Shown: in pieces, positions 26,201 through 35,984 of the stretch
How the letters are laid out: the number at the start of each line of letters is the position of its first letter
Position numbering within the stretch: position 1 is the stretch's first letter
Notes under the pieces: model-generated
The model's input: only the letters and a program-made list of their open reading frames with translations
What the model was told of the DNA's origin: nothing
Database searches by the model: none
Position numbers and translations under genes: made by a program
Source of the DNA: Penium margaritaceum
Lineage: Eukaryota; Streptophyta; Zygnematophyceae; Desmidiales; Peniaceae
Length of the DNA stretch: 64,000 nt
Assembly (NCBI GenBank): GCA_023375785.1
Contig: SZWC01000042.1
Coordinates: 291,229 to 355,228, forward strand
Reading direction: 5' to 3'

Positions 26201-28106
26201 TCTCCCTCTGACCATTCGTGAATCGTTTTATGAGTGGTCAATGTTGACAACGCATACTGGATTTCTTCGGTTATAGTCAGTGACGTATTCATCCGTTGGT
26301 TTGTCACTGTGCACGCTAGCCAAACCATGCAACTACTTGTTGAAGTTCTTCATACTTGCTAGTTGATAACTAGAGTTCCCAGCCCATTGTTTCCCCCTCT
26401 GACCACTTGTGACTCATGTTTTGGGTTGTGATCGTTGACCACCCATTTTGGATTTCTTTGGTCATGGTTAGTGACATATGCCTAGTTTGGTTTGTCACTA
26501 TACATGGTTACCACGCCGTGTCACTACGTATCCAAGGTCTTTGTGCTTTCTAGTTGATGGCTAGTGTTCCCAAACCATTGTTACCCCCCTCTGACTATGA
26601 GTGACCCGTGTTGTGAGTTGTCAACGCTGACCACATGAAGTAAAATTTGTTGGTCATGGTCAGTGACATATGCATACTTTGGTTGGTCACTGTGCATGGT
26701 CGCCACGCTGTGCCACTATATATTGAAGGTACTTGTACTGGCTAGTCGATAACTAGTATTCACAAACCATTATCTTCCACCCTAACCATTCGTGACTCGT
26801 GTTATGAGTTGTCAAAGTTTACCACACCTAGTGACATTATTTGGTCATGGTCAGTGACATATGCCTACTTCGGTTGGTCATCGTGCATGGTATCCACCCC
26901 ATTCCATAACGTATTGAAGGTCATTGTGCTTGCTAGTTGATACCTGGTATTCCCAAACCATTGTCTCCCCCTCTGACCATTTGTGACTCCTATTATGAGT
27001 TGTCAATGCTGACCACACACAGCGGATTTCTTTGGTCAAGGGTAGTACATATGCCTACATTGGTCGGTCATTCTGCATGGTAGTCAAACCGTGCTTATAC
27101 TGATTGAAGGTCGATGTACTTGCTAGTTGAGAACTGATATTCACAGACCATTGTTTCCCCCTCTGACCGTTTGTGACTCGTGTTATGGTTGGTGAATGCT
27201 GACCACCCATATTGAAATTATTTTGTCATGGTCGGTGACACATGCCTAGTTTGGTTGTTTGGTGTGCATAGTAGCCACACCGTGCCACCACGCATTGAAT
27301 TTATTTGTCCTTACTTGTCCATACAAAGGGTTCCCAAGCCATTGTCTCTCCCTACGACCATTGGTGACTCGTGTTATGAGTTGTCAATGTTGACCATACA
27401 TAGTGGACTTCTTCGGTCATAGTCAGTGATGTGTGCATCCTTTGGTTGGTCACTGTGCACGCTAGCCACACCGTGCCACTAATTGTTGAAAACCTTTCTA
27501 CTTGCTAGTTGATAGCTAGTGTTCCCAACCCATGTTTTCCCCCACTGACCATCTGCAACTCGTGTTATGAGTTTTCAACGTTGACCACACACTGTGAAAT
27601 CCGTTTGGTCATGGTTAGTGACATATGCCTACTTTGGTTTGTCCTTGTACATGGATACCACGCCGTTTCACTATGTATCAATGGTCTCTGTGCTTTCTAG
27701 TTGATAGCTAGTGTTCCCAACCCGTTGTTAGCCCCTCTGAATTTCTGTGACTCGTGTTGTGTGTTGTCAATATTGACCACGTGAAGAGGATTTCTTTGGT
27801 CATGGTCAGTGACATGCATTCTGTGGTTGGTCACTGTGCATTGTAGCCACACTTTTCCACTATATATTGACGGTATTTGTCCTTGCTAGTTGATAAATTG
27901 TATTTAGAAACCATTATCTTCCACTCTGACCATTTGTGACTCGTGTTATGAGCTGTCAAAGTTTACCACACATGGTGACATTATTTCGTCATGGTCAGTG
28001 ACATTTGCATGCGTTCCTAGGACTATATGTACCAGGCTCATTCCTCATTCTAATTACACAATCTGGCCTTAGATGCTCCTCACATAGTTGTCCAACTAAG
28101 GAACAG

Positions 28107-28112
28107 TATAAA
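28107..28112 (+). promoter_or_regulatory. Candidate TATA box of copia 1 LTR
   Basis: TATAAA within CAGTATAAAGAAG, conserved at 33665-33670 in the other LTR copy. It lies about 630 bp before the gag start, a reasonable place for a U3/R promoter in a 1-kb LTR. No transcription evidence is available. Confidence 0.5.
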
Positions 28113-28500
28113 GAAGACACTGGTTGGTCTAAGCCCCAGGAGTTAGTCTTTGACTAGCACCTCGCGCGAAAGTGACCAAGTGTTAAGTGGACACAGTTGC
28201 TAGCAAGTGATTGCCTAGGAACTGCTTAGTGTGGAACCGTGATCCTGAGGGTGATATCTTCTCCTAGCTGAAATGCTAGGAGCGGACGGCAGGTGCTATT
28301 GTGTCGGCCCTGTTTTCTAGTCCGTTTGCCTCTGGCCGGTTGACAAAGGGTTATGGGCTCACACTGACCAGTTGTAAGGCACGCTTCGCTCAACTCTGGT
28401 ACGCTCTCTCTAGGTGCACACGCCGGCTCCATCAACTCCATCAGCTCCATCGGCTTCATCAGCTCCAACGGCTTGGTCTGCACTTAGCACACAGGGACTA

Positions 28501-28576
28501 AGGACAAGCTCTGCCCTTGGAGGCACGACCCTCGTGTCCCAACCAGGACAAGCTCTGCCCTTGGTGGCAAGACCCT
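28501..28576 (+). repeat. 44-bp-period direct repeat in LTR/leader
   Basis: AGGACAAGCTCTGCCCTTGG at 28501-28520 recurs at 28545-28564, followed in both by GGCA and GACCCT. It is a short tandem duplication inside the LTR, in the part present only in the 5' copy. No function is evident. Confidence 0.85.
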
Positions 28577-28737
28577 GGGTGTGTTGGTGTAGATATATTC
28601 TCTGTCTGTAGGTGAACATCGGCTGGAGGGGTAAGCAACGGATCTGCATCCTAAAACCGGTAGCAGACATCAGCTAACATCAGCCTACATCGGCCTCAAC
28701 GCAGCAGAGACGTAGGAAGCAGACAAGGGCAACAAAA

Positions 28738-29317
28738 ATGGTTGACCCATCGGGAGGAGTGGGGGCTGCCGCAAGGCAGTCCTCAAGATCAACAGTGGCT
28801 ACCATAGGGCAGACCACTGGAGCAAATGTGAGTGCTATGTCACTGCCGCAAGGTCTTGGACCCCTGGGAGGAATCCCCTTTTTCGAGGGGATTGACTTTC
28901 CCCTTTGGAGATGGCAGTTTGAGCTGGCGATGAAAGTGCGCGGCTTCATCAAACTACTGAAGGGAGAGGAGCAGGTTCCCGCGGAAGGCACATCCGAGCA
29001 TGAGGCATGGATGGATCGAAATGATATTGCCATGTCATTCATCAGCAACGCGATTGCTAAGAAGTATGTTCCCATTATTGCCGGGTACACGCTGGCTTCC
29101 AAAGCTTACGACAAGCTCAAGCGGGTGCACCAATCCACCTCCCTTGCGAACAGATTATTCATCCTACAACGGCTGATCAGCATGCGGGTGAATGAGGGCG
29201 AATCAATCCCCGATTTCCTACAGGAGTTTGAAGGACTCCTTGGCGAGGCTCGCCAGATGAACTGGGACCTTGACGAGAACATGCAAGCCATGATTCTCCT
29301 CATGGCGCTACCGGAGA
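28738..29317 (+). pseudogene. gag: copia 1 Gag, N-terminal 193 codons, cut by assembly gap
   Basis: Capsid-type Gag of the plant copia class (UBN2 / Retrotran_gag_2 fold). The start ATG is in the context AAAATGG and is the first in-frame ATG of a long open frame. Visible marks: an FPLWRWQFE motif at about residue 55 (family: 'F..W...M'), an AYDKLKRVH helix near residue 122, and the conserved NRLFILQRLISMRVNEG segment near 135-151, followed by the leucine/methionine-rich end ILLMALPE. The CCHC zinc knuckle that should follow is not present; the frame meets an N at 29318 and the sequence after it reads in another frame. The Gag is therefore incomplete here for assembly or real reasons. Gag would package element RNA into cytoplasmic virus-like particles. 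Confidence 0.85.
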
Positions 29318-29318
29318 N
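29318..29318. other. Assembly gap (single N) inside gag
   Basis: One N separates Gag frame 1 (ending ALPE) from an open frame in phase 0 rich in Lys/Gly (about 24 residues before 29391). Unlike the other two Ns it has no flanking duplication. Sequence that normally encodes the Gag C-terminus and zinc knuckle is missing, so the N probably stands for unresolved bases and not for a single base. Confidence 0.8.
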
Positions 29319-30731
29319 TCGCCAAAGAAGGAAGACAGCGGAAGCGGTGGGAACAAAGGCAACAAAAAGGGTGGCAAAGAAGCTACCAACATGATGGCAC
29401 AGAGCACGCCTCCAGAAAAAGGAGCGGCGCTGCTCAGGCCAGGAGCTTTTGGGCTTGACTCCGGCACCGATCATCACTCTAGCAACGACCAGGCTGGATT
29501 TGTCTCCATCGGCCCCACCGATCGGCGGTTCAGATGCGCAAACGGTAGCGTCGTGAACGCAAAGGGCGTGGGTGACAAGCTGGTGAGCATCAGCCTCAAT
29601 GGTGCGGAGAAGGATCTACGGCTACGTGACGTGGTCTACATGCCCTCCTTTGCGGCAAACCTTCTGTCCGTGTCAAAAATAACGGACAACGACATGACGG
29701 TGGTGTTCACGCAGAAGAAGGCGGTCATCGCCAGGAACGAAGACATCAAGGTCCTCTACGCCAACAAAGATCTCGTGGCACAGGTTCCACGGGTTGACAG
29801 ACTCTACGTACTGCAGACAACGGCAGCAAAGAGCTCGGAAAAGGAGGGCCATGCTGGTGCAGCAGAGGCAGTGGTCTCGACACCCACGCAGGAGAGCACA
29901 CCAACGAAAACCGAAAAAGCATCCTCTGCCACAAAAGACGAAGACGCTGATCTGTGGCATAGACGCTTTGGGCATGTGGCAAACAGCACACTCCAAGTCA
30001 TCCAGCAACAACAGCTGGTCCGTGGCACGGATGGTTGCAAGAAGGATGCGGTTGGATGTGGCAGCCTGTGTGAACCTTGCCTCCAAGGCAAGACCAAGCG
30101 AACGCGCTTTGAGCACAATGGTCACCGCGCAGAATCAGCCCTTGACCTCATTCACACCGACATGTGCGGACCCTTTCGCACGGCGTCAAATGGTGGTAGC
30201 AAGTATTTTCTGACCTTCATAGATGACCACAGCCGCAAGGTGTGGATCTTCTTCCTCAAAGCAAAGGGAGAGGTCAGAGAAAAGTTGCAGGAGTTTGTCG
30301 CCATGGTGGAGCGGCAGACCGGAAAGAAAGTCAAAGCGATGCGAAGCGACAACGGTGGAGAGTACGAGGCATGCAAGGGCTGGTTGAGGCAACATGGGAT
30401 CAGCCACCAGCCCACAACGCCTTACACGCCGCAGAGCAATGGTGTTGCCGAACTGATGAATCAGACCATCCTCGGCATGGTGCGTAGCATGCTCTTTGAT
30501 GCAAAGCTTCCACCGCGGTTCTGGGCGAAAGCGGCAAGAACGGCATGCTATCTCGTCAACCTGACTCCTGCAGCTGCTCTGGGTAGGCGCGGAAAGAATA
30601 AGGGAAAGCAACAGATGACACCACAAGAAGTTTGGTCAGGGAAGAAGCCGGACGCATCACACCTGAAGGTATTCGGCTGCACCGCATGGGCAAAGGTCCA
30701 GGCAGGTGAGGGTGCCGGCAAGCTGGATTAA
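29319..30731 (+). pseudogene. pol: copia 1 protease and integrase (pol part 1), ends at in-frame TAA
   Basis: The frame is open from the N; the first ATG is at 29391. Counting from that ATG, the aspartic protease motif DSGTDHH is at residues 23-29. The integrase zinc finger is H190, H195, C227, C230. The catalytic triad is D257 (HTDMCGPF), D320 (SDNGGEY) and E354 (GVAELMN). D320 and E354 are separated by 33 residues, where copia integrases usually have 35; the usual Arg/Lys after the Glu is Leu. The frame ends at TAA 30729-30731 within the conserved KLD..ARK motif, and the same frame continues on the other side, so this is a nonsense mutation and not a natural end. Protease would cut the polyprotein; integrase would insert the cDNA. 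Confidence 0.9.
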
Positions 30732-31290
30732 AGAGCACGAAAGTCCGTTATGGTGGGCTATGAGACGGCCCACAAGACATATCGCTTGTGGGACCTGGCA
30801 GGAAGAAGACTCATCACCAGCCGGGATGTAACCTTTGACGAGAGGAAACCAGGCAAGGAAGAGATGCTTGCTCCCACGGAAGCTCCAAAACAGGGAGAGT
30901 GGTTGGTGTTGCTAGAGTCAGGGGATCAAGCTCCTGAAACTGGCAAGTGGTGCCAGTGCGGCAGGCCGTGAAGAAGAGTGGTGTGCCAGGGGGAGCGGCT
31001 GCGCAGGCTGACGCAGCGGCGAGCTCTGACACAGAGTCGGAGACGTCCGAGGCCTCTGAGACCAGCTCGGAGGCCAGTGGCTCTTCAAAAGAGGAAAACT
31101 CAACTCCAGGGCAGCCAACACCACAGGAGCAACAGCATGGCAAACAACCACAAGCAATGCAACGTCGCAGCACACGACAAAGAAAACAAACTCTAAAGTA
31201 CGACGCTGACACTGGAAGCTGGACTGGACTGAGCTGGTCCTGTTTGGCTCAGGGAGAGCCGCTCACTGTGGCTGAAGCGCTGGCAGGCCC
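30732..31290 (+). pseudogene. pol: copia 1 integrase C-terminus and linker, two frameshifts
   Basis: Continues the integrase frame after the TAA: the VGYETAHKTYRLWD motif at 30753-30794 is the conserved copia integrase C-terminal box (GY...YR.WD). The frame changes near 30943-30947, then runs through an Ser/Glu/Gln-rich linker (about 30975-31195), typical of the variable region between integrase and RT. A second one-base shift lies near 31282-31292, just before the AAKWKEAVDSE start of RT. The same region of copia 2 aligns and has a different lesion, so the shifts are decay and not programmed frameshifting. Confidence 0.8.
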
Positions 31291-32682
31291 GATGCGGCCA
31301 AGTGGAAGGAGGCGGTGGATAGCGAGCTCGCGTGCATCGAAGAAAATGGCACATGGGTGCTGGTGGACAGACCCGCTAACGCTCACGTGGTGGGCTCAAA
31401 GTGGGTGCTCAGGTTGAAGCGGAAGCAAGATGATAGCATCGACAAGTACAAGGCAAGAGTCGTGGCGAAAGGGTTCTCACAGCGCGCAGATTCTGAGTAC
31501 GACGAGACCTTCGCACCGGTCGTCACGTTTGCCTCCATCAGGTCCCTGCTTGCTGTCGCTGCCGCCAAAGATCTTGAGATCCACCAGATGGATGTGAAGA
31601 CAGCCTTCCTTTATGGGAAGCTCGACAAGGAGGTGCTAATGGAGGTACCGGAAGGTGTCAAAGCACCCGGGGGTAAGGTGAGCAAGCTGGTGAAGGCGTT
31701 GTACGGGCTGAAAAGGGCCCCACGGATCTGGTACAAGGAGATGGACAGCTTCATGGCTGAGATCTCCTTCGCACATTGCAAAAATGACCCTAGCGTGTAT
31801 GTGCGGGAGGACGAACGTGGCTTGCTACTTGTGGCGTTGTACGTGGATGATCGTATCATGTGTTCTTCCTCGCAGGAGGCCCTCACGGACCTCAAGAAAA
31901 ATCTGGCCAGCAGATTTAAGATGAAGGACAAGGGACCTCTCGAGTACTACCTCGGGATTGCTGTTCACCGCAACCGCAAAGCAGGCACCATCGAGCTCAA
32001 CCAGACCAAGTACATCATGGACATCTTGACGCGCTACAACATGGAGGACTGCAAGCTCGTCAGCACCCCCATGCCCTCCGACTGCAAGCTCTCCTCCTCC
32101 ATGTCACCAAGCAACGAGGTAGACTGGCGGGAGATGCAAAACATTCCATACCAGTCCGCCGTCGGAAGCCTCATGTATGCAATGGTGGGAACACGACCTG
32201 ACATTGCTTTTGCAGTGGGTCAGGTGAGCAGGTTTGTGGCCAACCCTGGGCCAGAACATTGGCAAGTCGTGAAGCGGATTTTTCGCTACCTCAAAAAGAC
32301 TCAGCACGTCGGACTTCGGTTTAGAGGTCTAGAAGGATCAGACTTGCTGCGGCTGACATGCTACACCGACGCGGACTGGGGAGGACGGATTGATGACAGG
32401 AAGTCCACCTCAGGGTTTGTTTGTCTTCTCAACGGTGGTGCGGTCTCATGGGCAAGCAGGAAGCAGGACTGCGTCTCGCTTTCTACTGCTGAGGCGGAGT
32501 ACATTGCACTCTCCGAAGTTTGCAAGGAAACACAGTGGCTTCGCAGTTTGCTTGATGAGATCAAGGCACCACAAGAGGAGGCAACGGTCATCCGCATCGA
32601 CAACCAAAGTGCCATGGCTATGGCAGAGGACGACATGATCTCCCGGCGTACAAAGCACATCGATATTCGGTACCACTACTCA
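31291..32682 (+). pseudogene. pol: copia 1 reverse transcriptase and RNase H (pol part 2)
   Basis: Long intact frame of the RVT_2 family. Numbering from the ATG at 31315: catalytic Asp in HQMDVKTAF is D93, and the YVDD box is at 176-179 (31840-31851), followed by R where Leu/Ile is usual. The strand GPLEYYLGI follows. The Ty1/copia RNase H has TDADWGG (D352), STAEAEY (E395) and the DNQSA Asp (D429), then [10 protein letters not shown]. It is interrupted by an N at 32683 and continues at 32967. The domain copies viral RNA into DNA inside particles and removes the RNA template. Apart from the upstream lesions this part looks undamaged. Confidence 0.93.
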
Positions 32683-32966
32683 NGAAGTCCACCTCAGGGT
32701 TTGTTTGTCTTCTCAACGGTGGTGCGGTCTCATGGGCAAGCAGGAAGCAGGACTGCGTCTCGCTTTCTACTGCTGAGGCGGAGTACATTGCACTCTCCGA
32801 AGTTTGCAAGGAAACACAGTGGCTTCGCAGTTTGCTTGATGAGATCAAGGCACCACAAGAGGAGGCAACGGTCATCCGCATCGACAACCAAAGTGCCATG
32901 GCTATGGCAGAGGACGACATGATCTCCCGGCGTACAAAGCACATCGATATTCGGTACCACTACTCA
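32400..32966 (+). other. Assembly artefact: 283-bp exact duplication around N at 32683
   Basis: Bases 32400-32682 and 32684-32966 appear identical, with a single N between. The N falls after TACCACTACTCA, and the second copy reaches the same point and then continues into new sequence. This is what two contigs with an unmerged overlap look like. The RNase H coding region is thus written twice; biologically it should be counted once. Confidence 0.9.
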
Positions 32967-33116
32967 CGTGACCTTATCGCCAAGGGTGTCGTGGAACTGG
33001 AGCACGTCGCATCCAAGAAAATGCTTGCGGACTTCTTGACAAAGCCGCTAGACAGCGACTTGCATGTTGCAGGTGCTCGAGGAGTCGGCATGGTGGATGC
33101 AAGAGATGAGAACTAA
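32967..33116 (+). pseudogene. pol: copia 1 RNase H C-terminal end and natural stop
   Basis: Last 49 codons of pol after the duplicated segment, open from 32832 to the TAA at 33114-33116. It contains the conserved copia ending: [25 protein letters not shown]. This is the usual position of the pol stop, about 100 bp before the polypurine tract. The frame matches the preceding RNase H once the duplication is ignored. Confidence 0.88.
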
Positions 33117-33201
33117 AGACTAAGAAAACTGACATGCACAAACACAACATAGAGCTACAGGTTCATGCCGAATAAAACTACCACAGCAGGTGGCCTACGG
33201 T

Positions 33202-33214
33202 ACAAGGGAGAGAT
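33202..33214 (+). other. Polypurine tract of copia 1
   Basis: ACAAGGGAGAGAT directly precedes TGTTG, matching the plant copia pattern of a purine-rich tract followed by an LTR that starts TGTT. It would prime plus-strand DNA synthesis. The 85 bp between the pol stop and this tract (33117-33201) hold no gene. Confidence 0.75.
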
Positions 33215-33903
33215 TGTTGTTCTTCTATGCCCCATGGCCACTGCTATGGGTTGACGGACAGGTTGGGCATGCACTGCTCCCTTGGAGTAAGTCCCCCAAA
33301 CCTTGTTCGTGGTGCAAGCCTAAGCGAGACACCAGAAGTGTACCGCAATGGATAGCATGTTGGACTTAGGGACAACAGGTCCTGCGATCGAGCCTTTATG
33401 TGCGCAGGAGGTTTTTTGACCTTCTAGCACAGGGGAAGTTTCTTGGACATTTCTCCATGCATGAGGAGAGTGCGCCACTTGGCGGTCAGTGGATGCGGCA
33501 ATTGGCGGACTGGTGAGGTGGTTTGGAGTGACCACCCCAAAAGTGTCACTGCCCACACACCTTAGAAGCCAGGCCTAGGACTATATGTACCAGGCTCATT
33601 CCTCATTCTAATTACACAATCTGGCCTTAGATGCTCCTCACAGAGTTGTCCAACTAAGGAACAGTATAAAGAAGACACTGGTTGGTCTAAGCCCCAAGAG
33701 TTAGTCTTTGACTAGCACCTCGCGCGAAAGTGACCAAGTGTTAAGTGGACATAGTTGCTAGCAAGTGATTGCCTAGGAACTGCTCAGTGTGAAACCGTGA
33801 TCCTGAGGGTGATATCTTCTCCTAGCTGAAATGCTAGGAGCAGACGGCAGGTGCTATTGTGTCGGCCCTGTTTTCTAGTCCGTTTGCCTCAGGCCGGTTG
33901 ACA
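33215..33903 (+). repeat. 3' LTR remnant of copia 1 (right end missing)
   Basis: Begins TGTTGTTCTTC after the polypurine tract. The part 33574-33902 matches the 5' LTR, including the TATA motif at 33665-33670. It stops at GGTTGACA, where the 5' copy goes on with AAGGGTTATG but this one enters pol sequence of a second element. About 300 bp of LTR are therefore missing at the right end. The first 359 bp are the part absent from the 5' copy. Confidence 0.85.
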
Positions 33904-34136
33904 CGAGGAAGTGCGTCATGGTTGGCTACGACACGTCACACAAAGCCTATCGGCTCTGGGACGATGCACCAAGCAAGCTCGTAAGAAGCCGCGACATTGT
34001 GTTTCACGAACGCACCCTTGGAAGGGGAGAGCTGCTGGACCTGATCCTCGCTCCCAAAGCGCGAGAGTGGATAGTGTTGCTTGAGTCCGGAGACGAGCGC
34101 CCGACAACTGGCTCACTTTACCAGCAGGTGGTATGA
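33904..34136 (+). pseudogene. pol: copia 2 integrase C-terminal fragment
   Basis: Starts mid-codon-run at ARKCVMVGYDTSHKAYRLWDD, the integrase C-terminal box, so everything upstream (LTR, gag, protease, integrase core) is missing. It aligns residue by residue with copia 1 at about 30735-30960 but differs at many positions, so it is a separate element and not a duplicate. The frame ends at TGA 34134-34136, and the continuation is in another frame starting near 34133. Confidence 0.85.
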
Positions 34137-35984
34137 ATGGGAGAGATGCTACAGAGGATGATGCAACATCTGACATTGACGTGGATACCGAGGCGTCCAT
34201 GGCTTCCAAGTCTGACTTGCAGTCTGACGACGATGACAAAGACGATGACAAACCACCACTTCTGGAAGCACCAGTACCAAAGCAAGAAGCCGCACCACTA
34301 CCCCGGCGCAGTTTGCGACCAAAGAAAGCAACTTTGTGGTGTGAGGATGATTGGACCGGCCATAGCTGGTCGTGCATGGCTTAGGGAGAGCCATCCACAG
34401 CGGCGGAGGCGATGAATGGCACAGATTCGGCCAAGTGGAAGGAGATAGTGGACAGCGAGTTCGCATCCATTGCTGAGAACGGCACGTGGGTACTGGTGGA
34501 TAGACCCGACAAGGCCAACATGGTGGGATCCAAGTGGGTCCTCGGATTGAAGAACAAGCAAGAAGGCAGCATCGACAAGTTCAAGGCAAGGGTAGTAGCT
34601 AAGGGGTTCTCTCAAGGCCCGGGCTCCAAGTACGATGAGACGTTCACGCCCGTTGTGACCTTTGTCTCCATCCGCTCTCTCCTTGGCATTGTAGCCGCAA
34701 AGAACCTAGAGATACACTAGATGGACGTCAGGATAGCTTTCCTTTAGGGGAAGCTTGACAAGGAAGTGCTGAGGGAGGTGCCCAAAGGGGTCGAAGCTCC
34801 CGAGGGCAAGGTGTGCAGGTTGGTAAAAGCGCTATACGGGATGAAACAGGCCCCAAGGATGTGGTACAAAGAGATGGACGGTTTCATGACCGGCCTCTCC
34901 TTCGCACATTGCCATAATGACCTGAGCATGTACGTGCGCGATGATGGGATAGGGCTGATGATGGTTGCGCTGTACGTGGATGATCTGATCATCTGGTCGT
35001 CTCCGGTCGAGATGCTTGATGAGCTGAAGTCTGACCTCAGCAAAAGGTTCAAGATGAAGGACATGGGTCCTCTCGAGTACTACCTCAGGGTTGCCATCCA
35101 CCGCAACCGAGTAGCAAGCACCATCAAAATCAACCAAACCAAATACATCGGTGAGGCACTGAAGTGCTACCACGTGGAAGACTACAAACCTGCCAGTACC
35201 CCAATGACGACCGATTCAAAGCTGAAGGCCTCCATGTCACCGAGAAACAGAGCAGAACAAAGGGAGATGCAAGACATCCCCTACCAGTCCGCCGTGGGTA
35301 GCATCAGGTACGCCATGGTAGGGACTCGTCCGGACATCTGCTATGCTGTGGGACAAGTGAGCAAATTTGTGGCCAACCCTGGGCCACAACATTGGCAAGC
35401 AGTCAAGTGCATCTTGCGCTACCTGCAGAAGACACATCACATGGGCCTCGTCCTTGGAGGCCAAGAAGGAAGAGACCCCATTCGCTACAACGATGCTGAC
35501 TGGGGAGGAAATCTGGATGACAGGAAATCAACCTCTGAATACGTGTTCATCTTGAATAGCGCTGCCATCTCATGGGCCAGCAAGAAGCAAGATTGTGTTT
35601 ATGTGTCCACAGCTGAGGCAGAGTACGTTGCTCTGTCTGAGGTGTGCAAGGAGACTCAATGGCTGCGCAGCTTGCTTGGCGAAATGGTAGTGCCACAGAA
35701 GGATCCCACGGTCGTACAAGTGGACAACATGAGTGCCATCTCGATGGCTGAAGACGAGATCATCTCCCGGCGAATGAAGCACATCGACATATGTTACCAA
35801 TACTCACATGACCTGGTCATGAAGAATGTGGTAGACTTACAGCACCGCAGAATGAAGAGAATGCTTGCTGACTGCATGACCAAGCCACTAGAGAGCGACT
35901 TGCACTATGCAGGCATTTGTGGATTCGGCATGAGGAGTGCGGCAGAGGAAGGGCGAGCCCCGAGGCATAGATGGAGCCCAGTAA
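34133..35984 (+). pseudogene. pol: copia 2 linker, reverse transcriptase and RNase H with three TAG stops
   Basis: One reading phase runs from 34133 to the end, interrupted by TAG at 34382-34384, 34718-34720 and 34745-34747. Acidic linker (SDDDDKDDDK at about 34224-34253), then RT with WVLVDRP, GSKWVL and ARVVAKGFSQ, the YVDD box at 34973-34984, and GPLEYYL. The RNase H has DADWGG, STAEAEYVAL, VDNMSA and RRMKHIDI. The second TAG stands where copia 1 has Gln just before the catalytic MDV; the first also stands at a copia 1 Gln. Coding similarity ends at about 35970 and satellite begins at about 35985; there is no stop, polypurine tract or LTR. Confidence 0.9.

Larger units (their letters stand above)
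10734..28015 (+). repeat. Satellite block 2: hexameric HOR array, forward
   Basis: The most regular block. A monomers start at 10820, 11967, 13113, 14260, 15397, 16543, 17691, 18837, 19984, 20482, 21628, 22773, 23919, 25066, 26211 and 27357. Intervals are 1,137-1,148 bp except 498 bp at 19984-20482, where a deletion joins mid-B to mid-E. The block starts inside an F monomer and stops about 86 bp into a D monomer at the copia junction. It contains long copies of block 1 segments and an internal two-HOR tandem duplication, given separately. No gene is visible. Confidence 0.96.
28016..28657 (+). repeat. 5' LTR remnant of copia 1 (left end missing)
   Basis: Starts at CCTAGGACTATATG directly after satellite. 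Homology to the 3' LTR covers 28016-28344, and the rest is the part missing from the 3' copy. The true LTR start (TGTTG, seen at 33215) is absent here. The right end is uncertain: a weak tRNA-Met-like primer site (GGTAGCAGA, 8 of 12 positions) begins near 28658. Joining the information of both copies suggests a full LTR of about 1 kb. Downstream there is a CATCA/CTC-rich simple stretch (28431-28480) and a 44-bp-period duplication (28501-28576). Confidence 0.8.
28016..33903 (+). mobile_element. Ty1/copia LTR retrotransposon 1, defective, outer LTR ends missing
   Basis: In order: LTR remnant, gag, protease, integrase, reverse transcriptase, RNase H, polypurine tract, LTR remnant. Integrase before RT is the copia order. 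The two LTR pieces share 28016-28344 and 33574-33902 with 7 differences by eye (about 2%). The 5' copy lacks the first about 359 bp of the LTR and the 3' copy lacks the rest beyond 33903, so neither is complete. The reading frame carries one in-frame TAA, two frameshifts and two assembly gaps. GC content is far above that of the surrounding satellite. The left flank is satellite D; the right flank is another copia fragment. Confidence 0.93.

Noticed and set aside
28658-28668. Primer-binding site of copia 1 (GGTAGCAGA)
   Set aside because: Only 8 of 12 positions match the initiator-Met site and no CA LTR end precedes it. Kept as a hint for the LTR border, not as a feature.
30940-31295. Programmed frameshift between integrase and RT in copia 1
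   Set aside because: Two shifts occur, and copia 2 has a different lesion in the same linker; plant copia elements normally use one frame.
30729-34747. Reassigned genetic code (TAG/TAA as Gln, as in some ulvophyte algae), because the stops fall at Gln-compatible positions
   Set aside because: Both elements also have frameshifts, the copia 1 pol ends at a TAA at the usual place before the polypurine tract, and CHG decay explains the two CAG-to-TAG changes. No host gene is present to test the idea.
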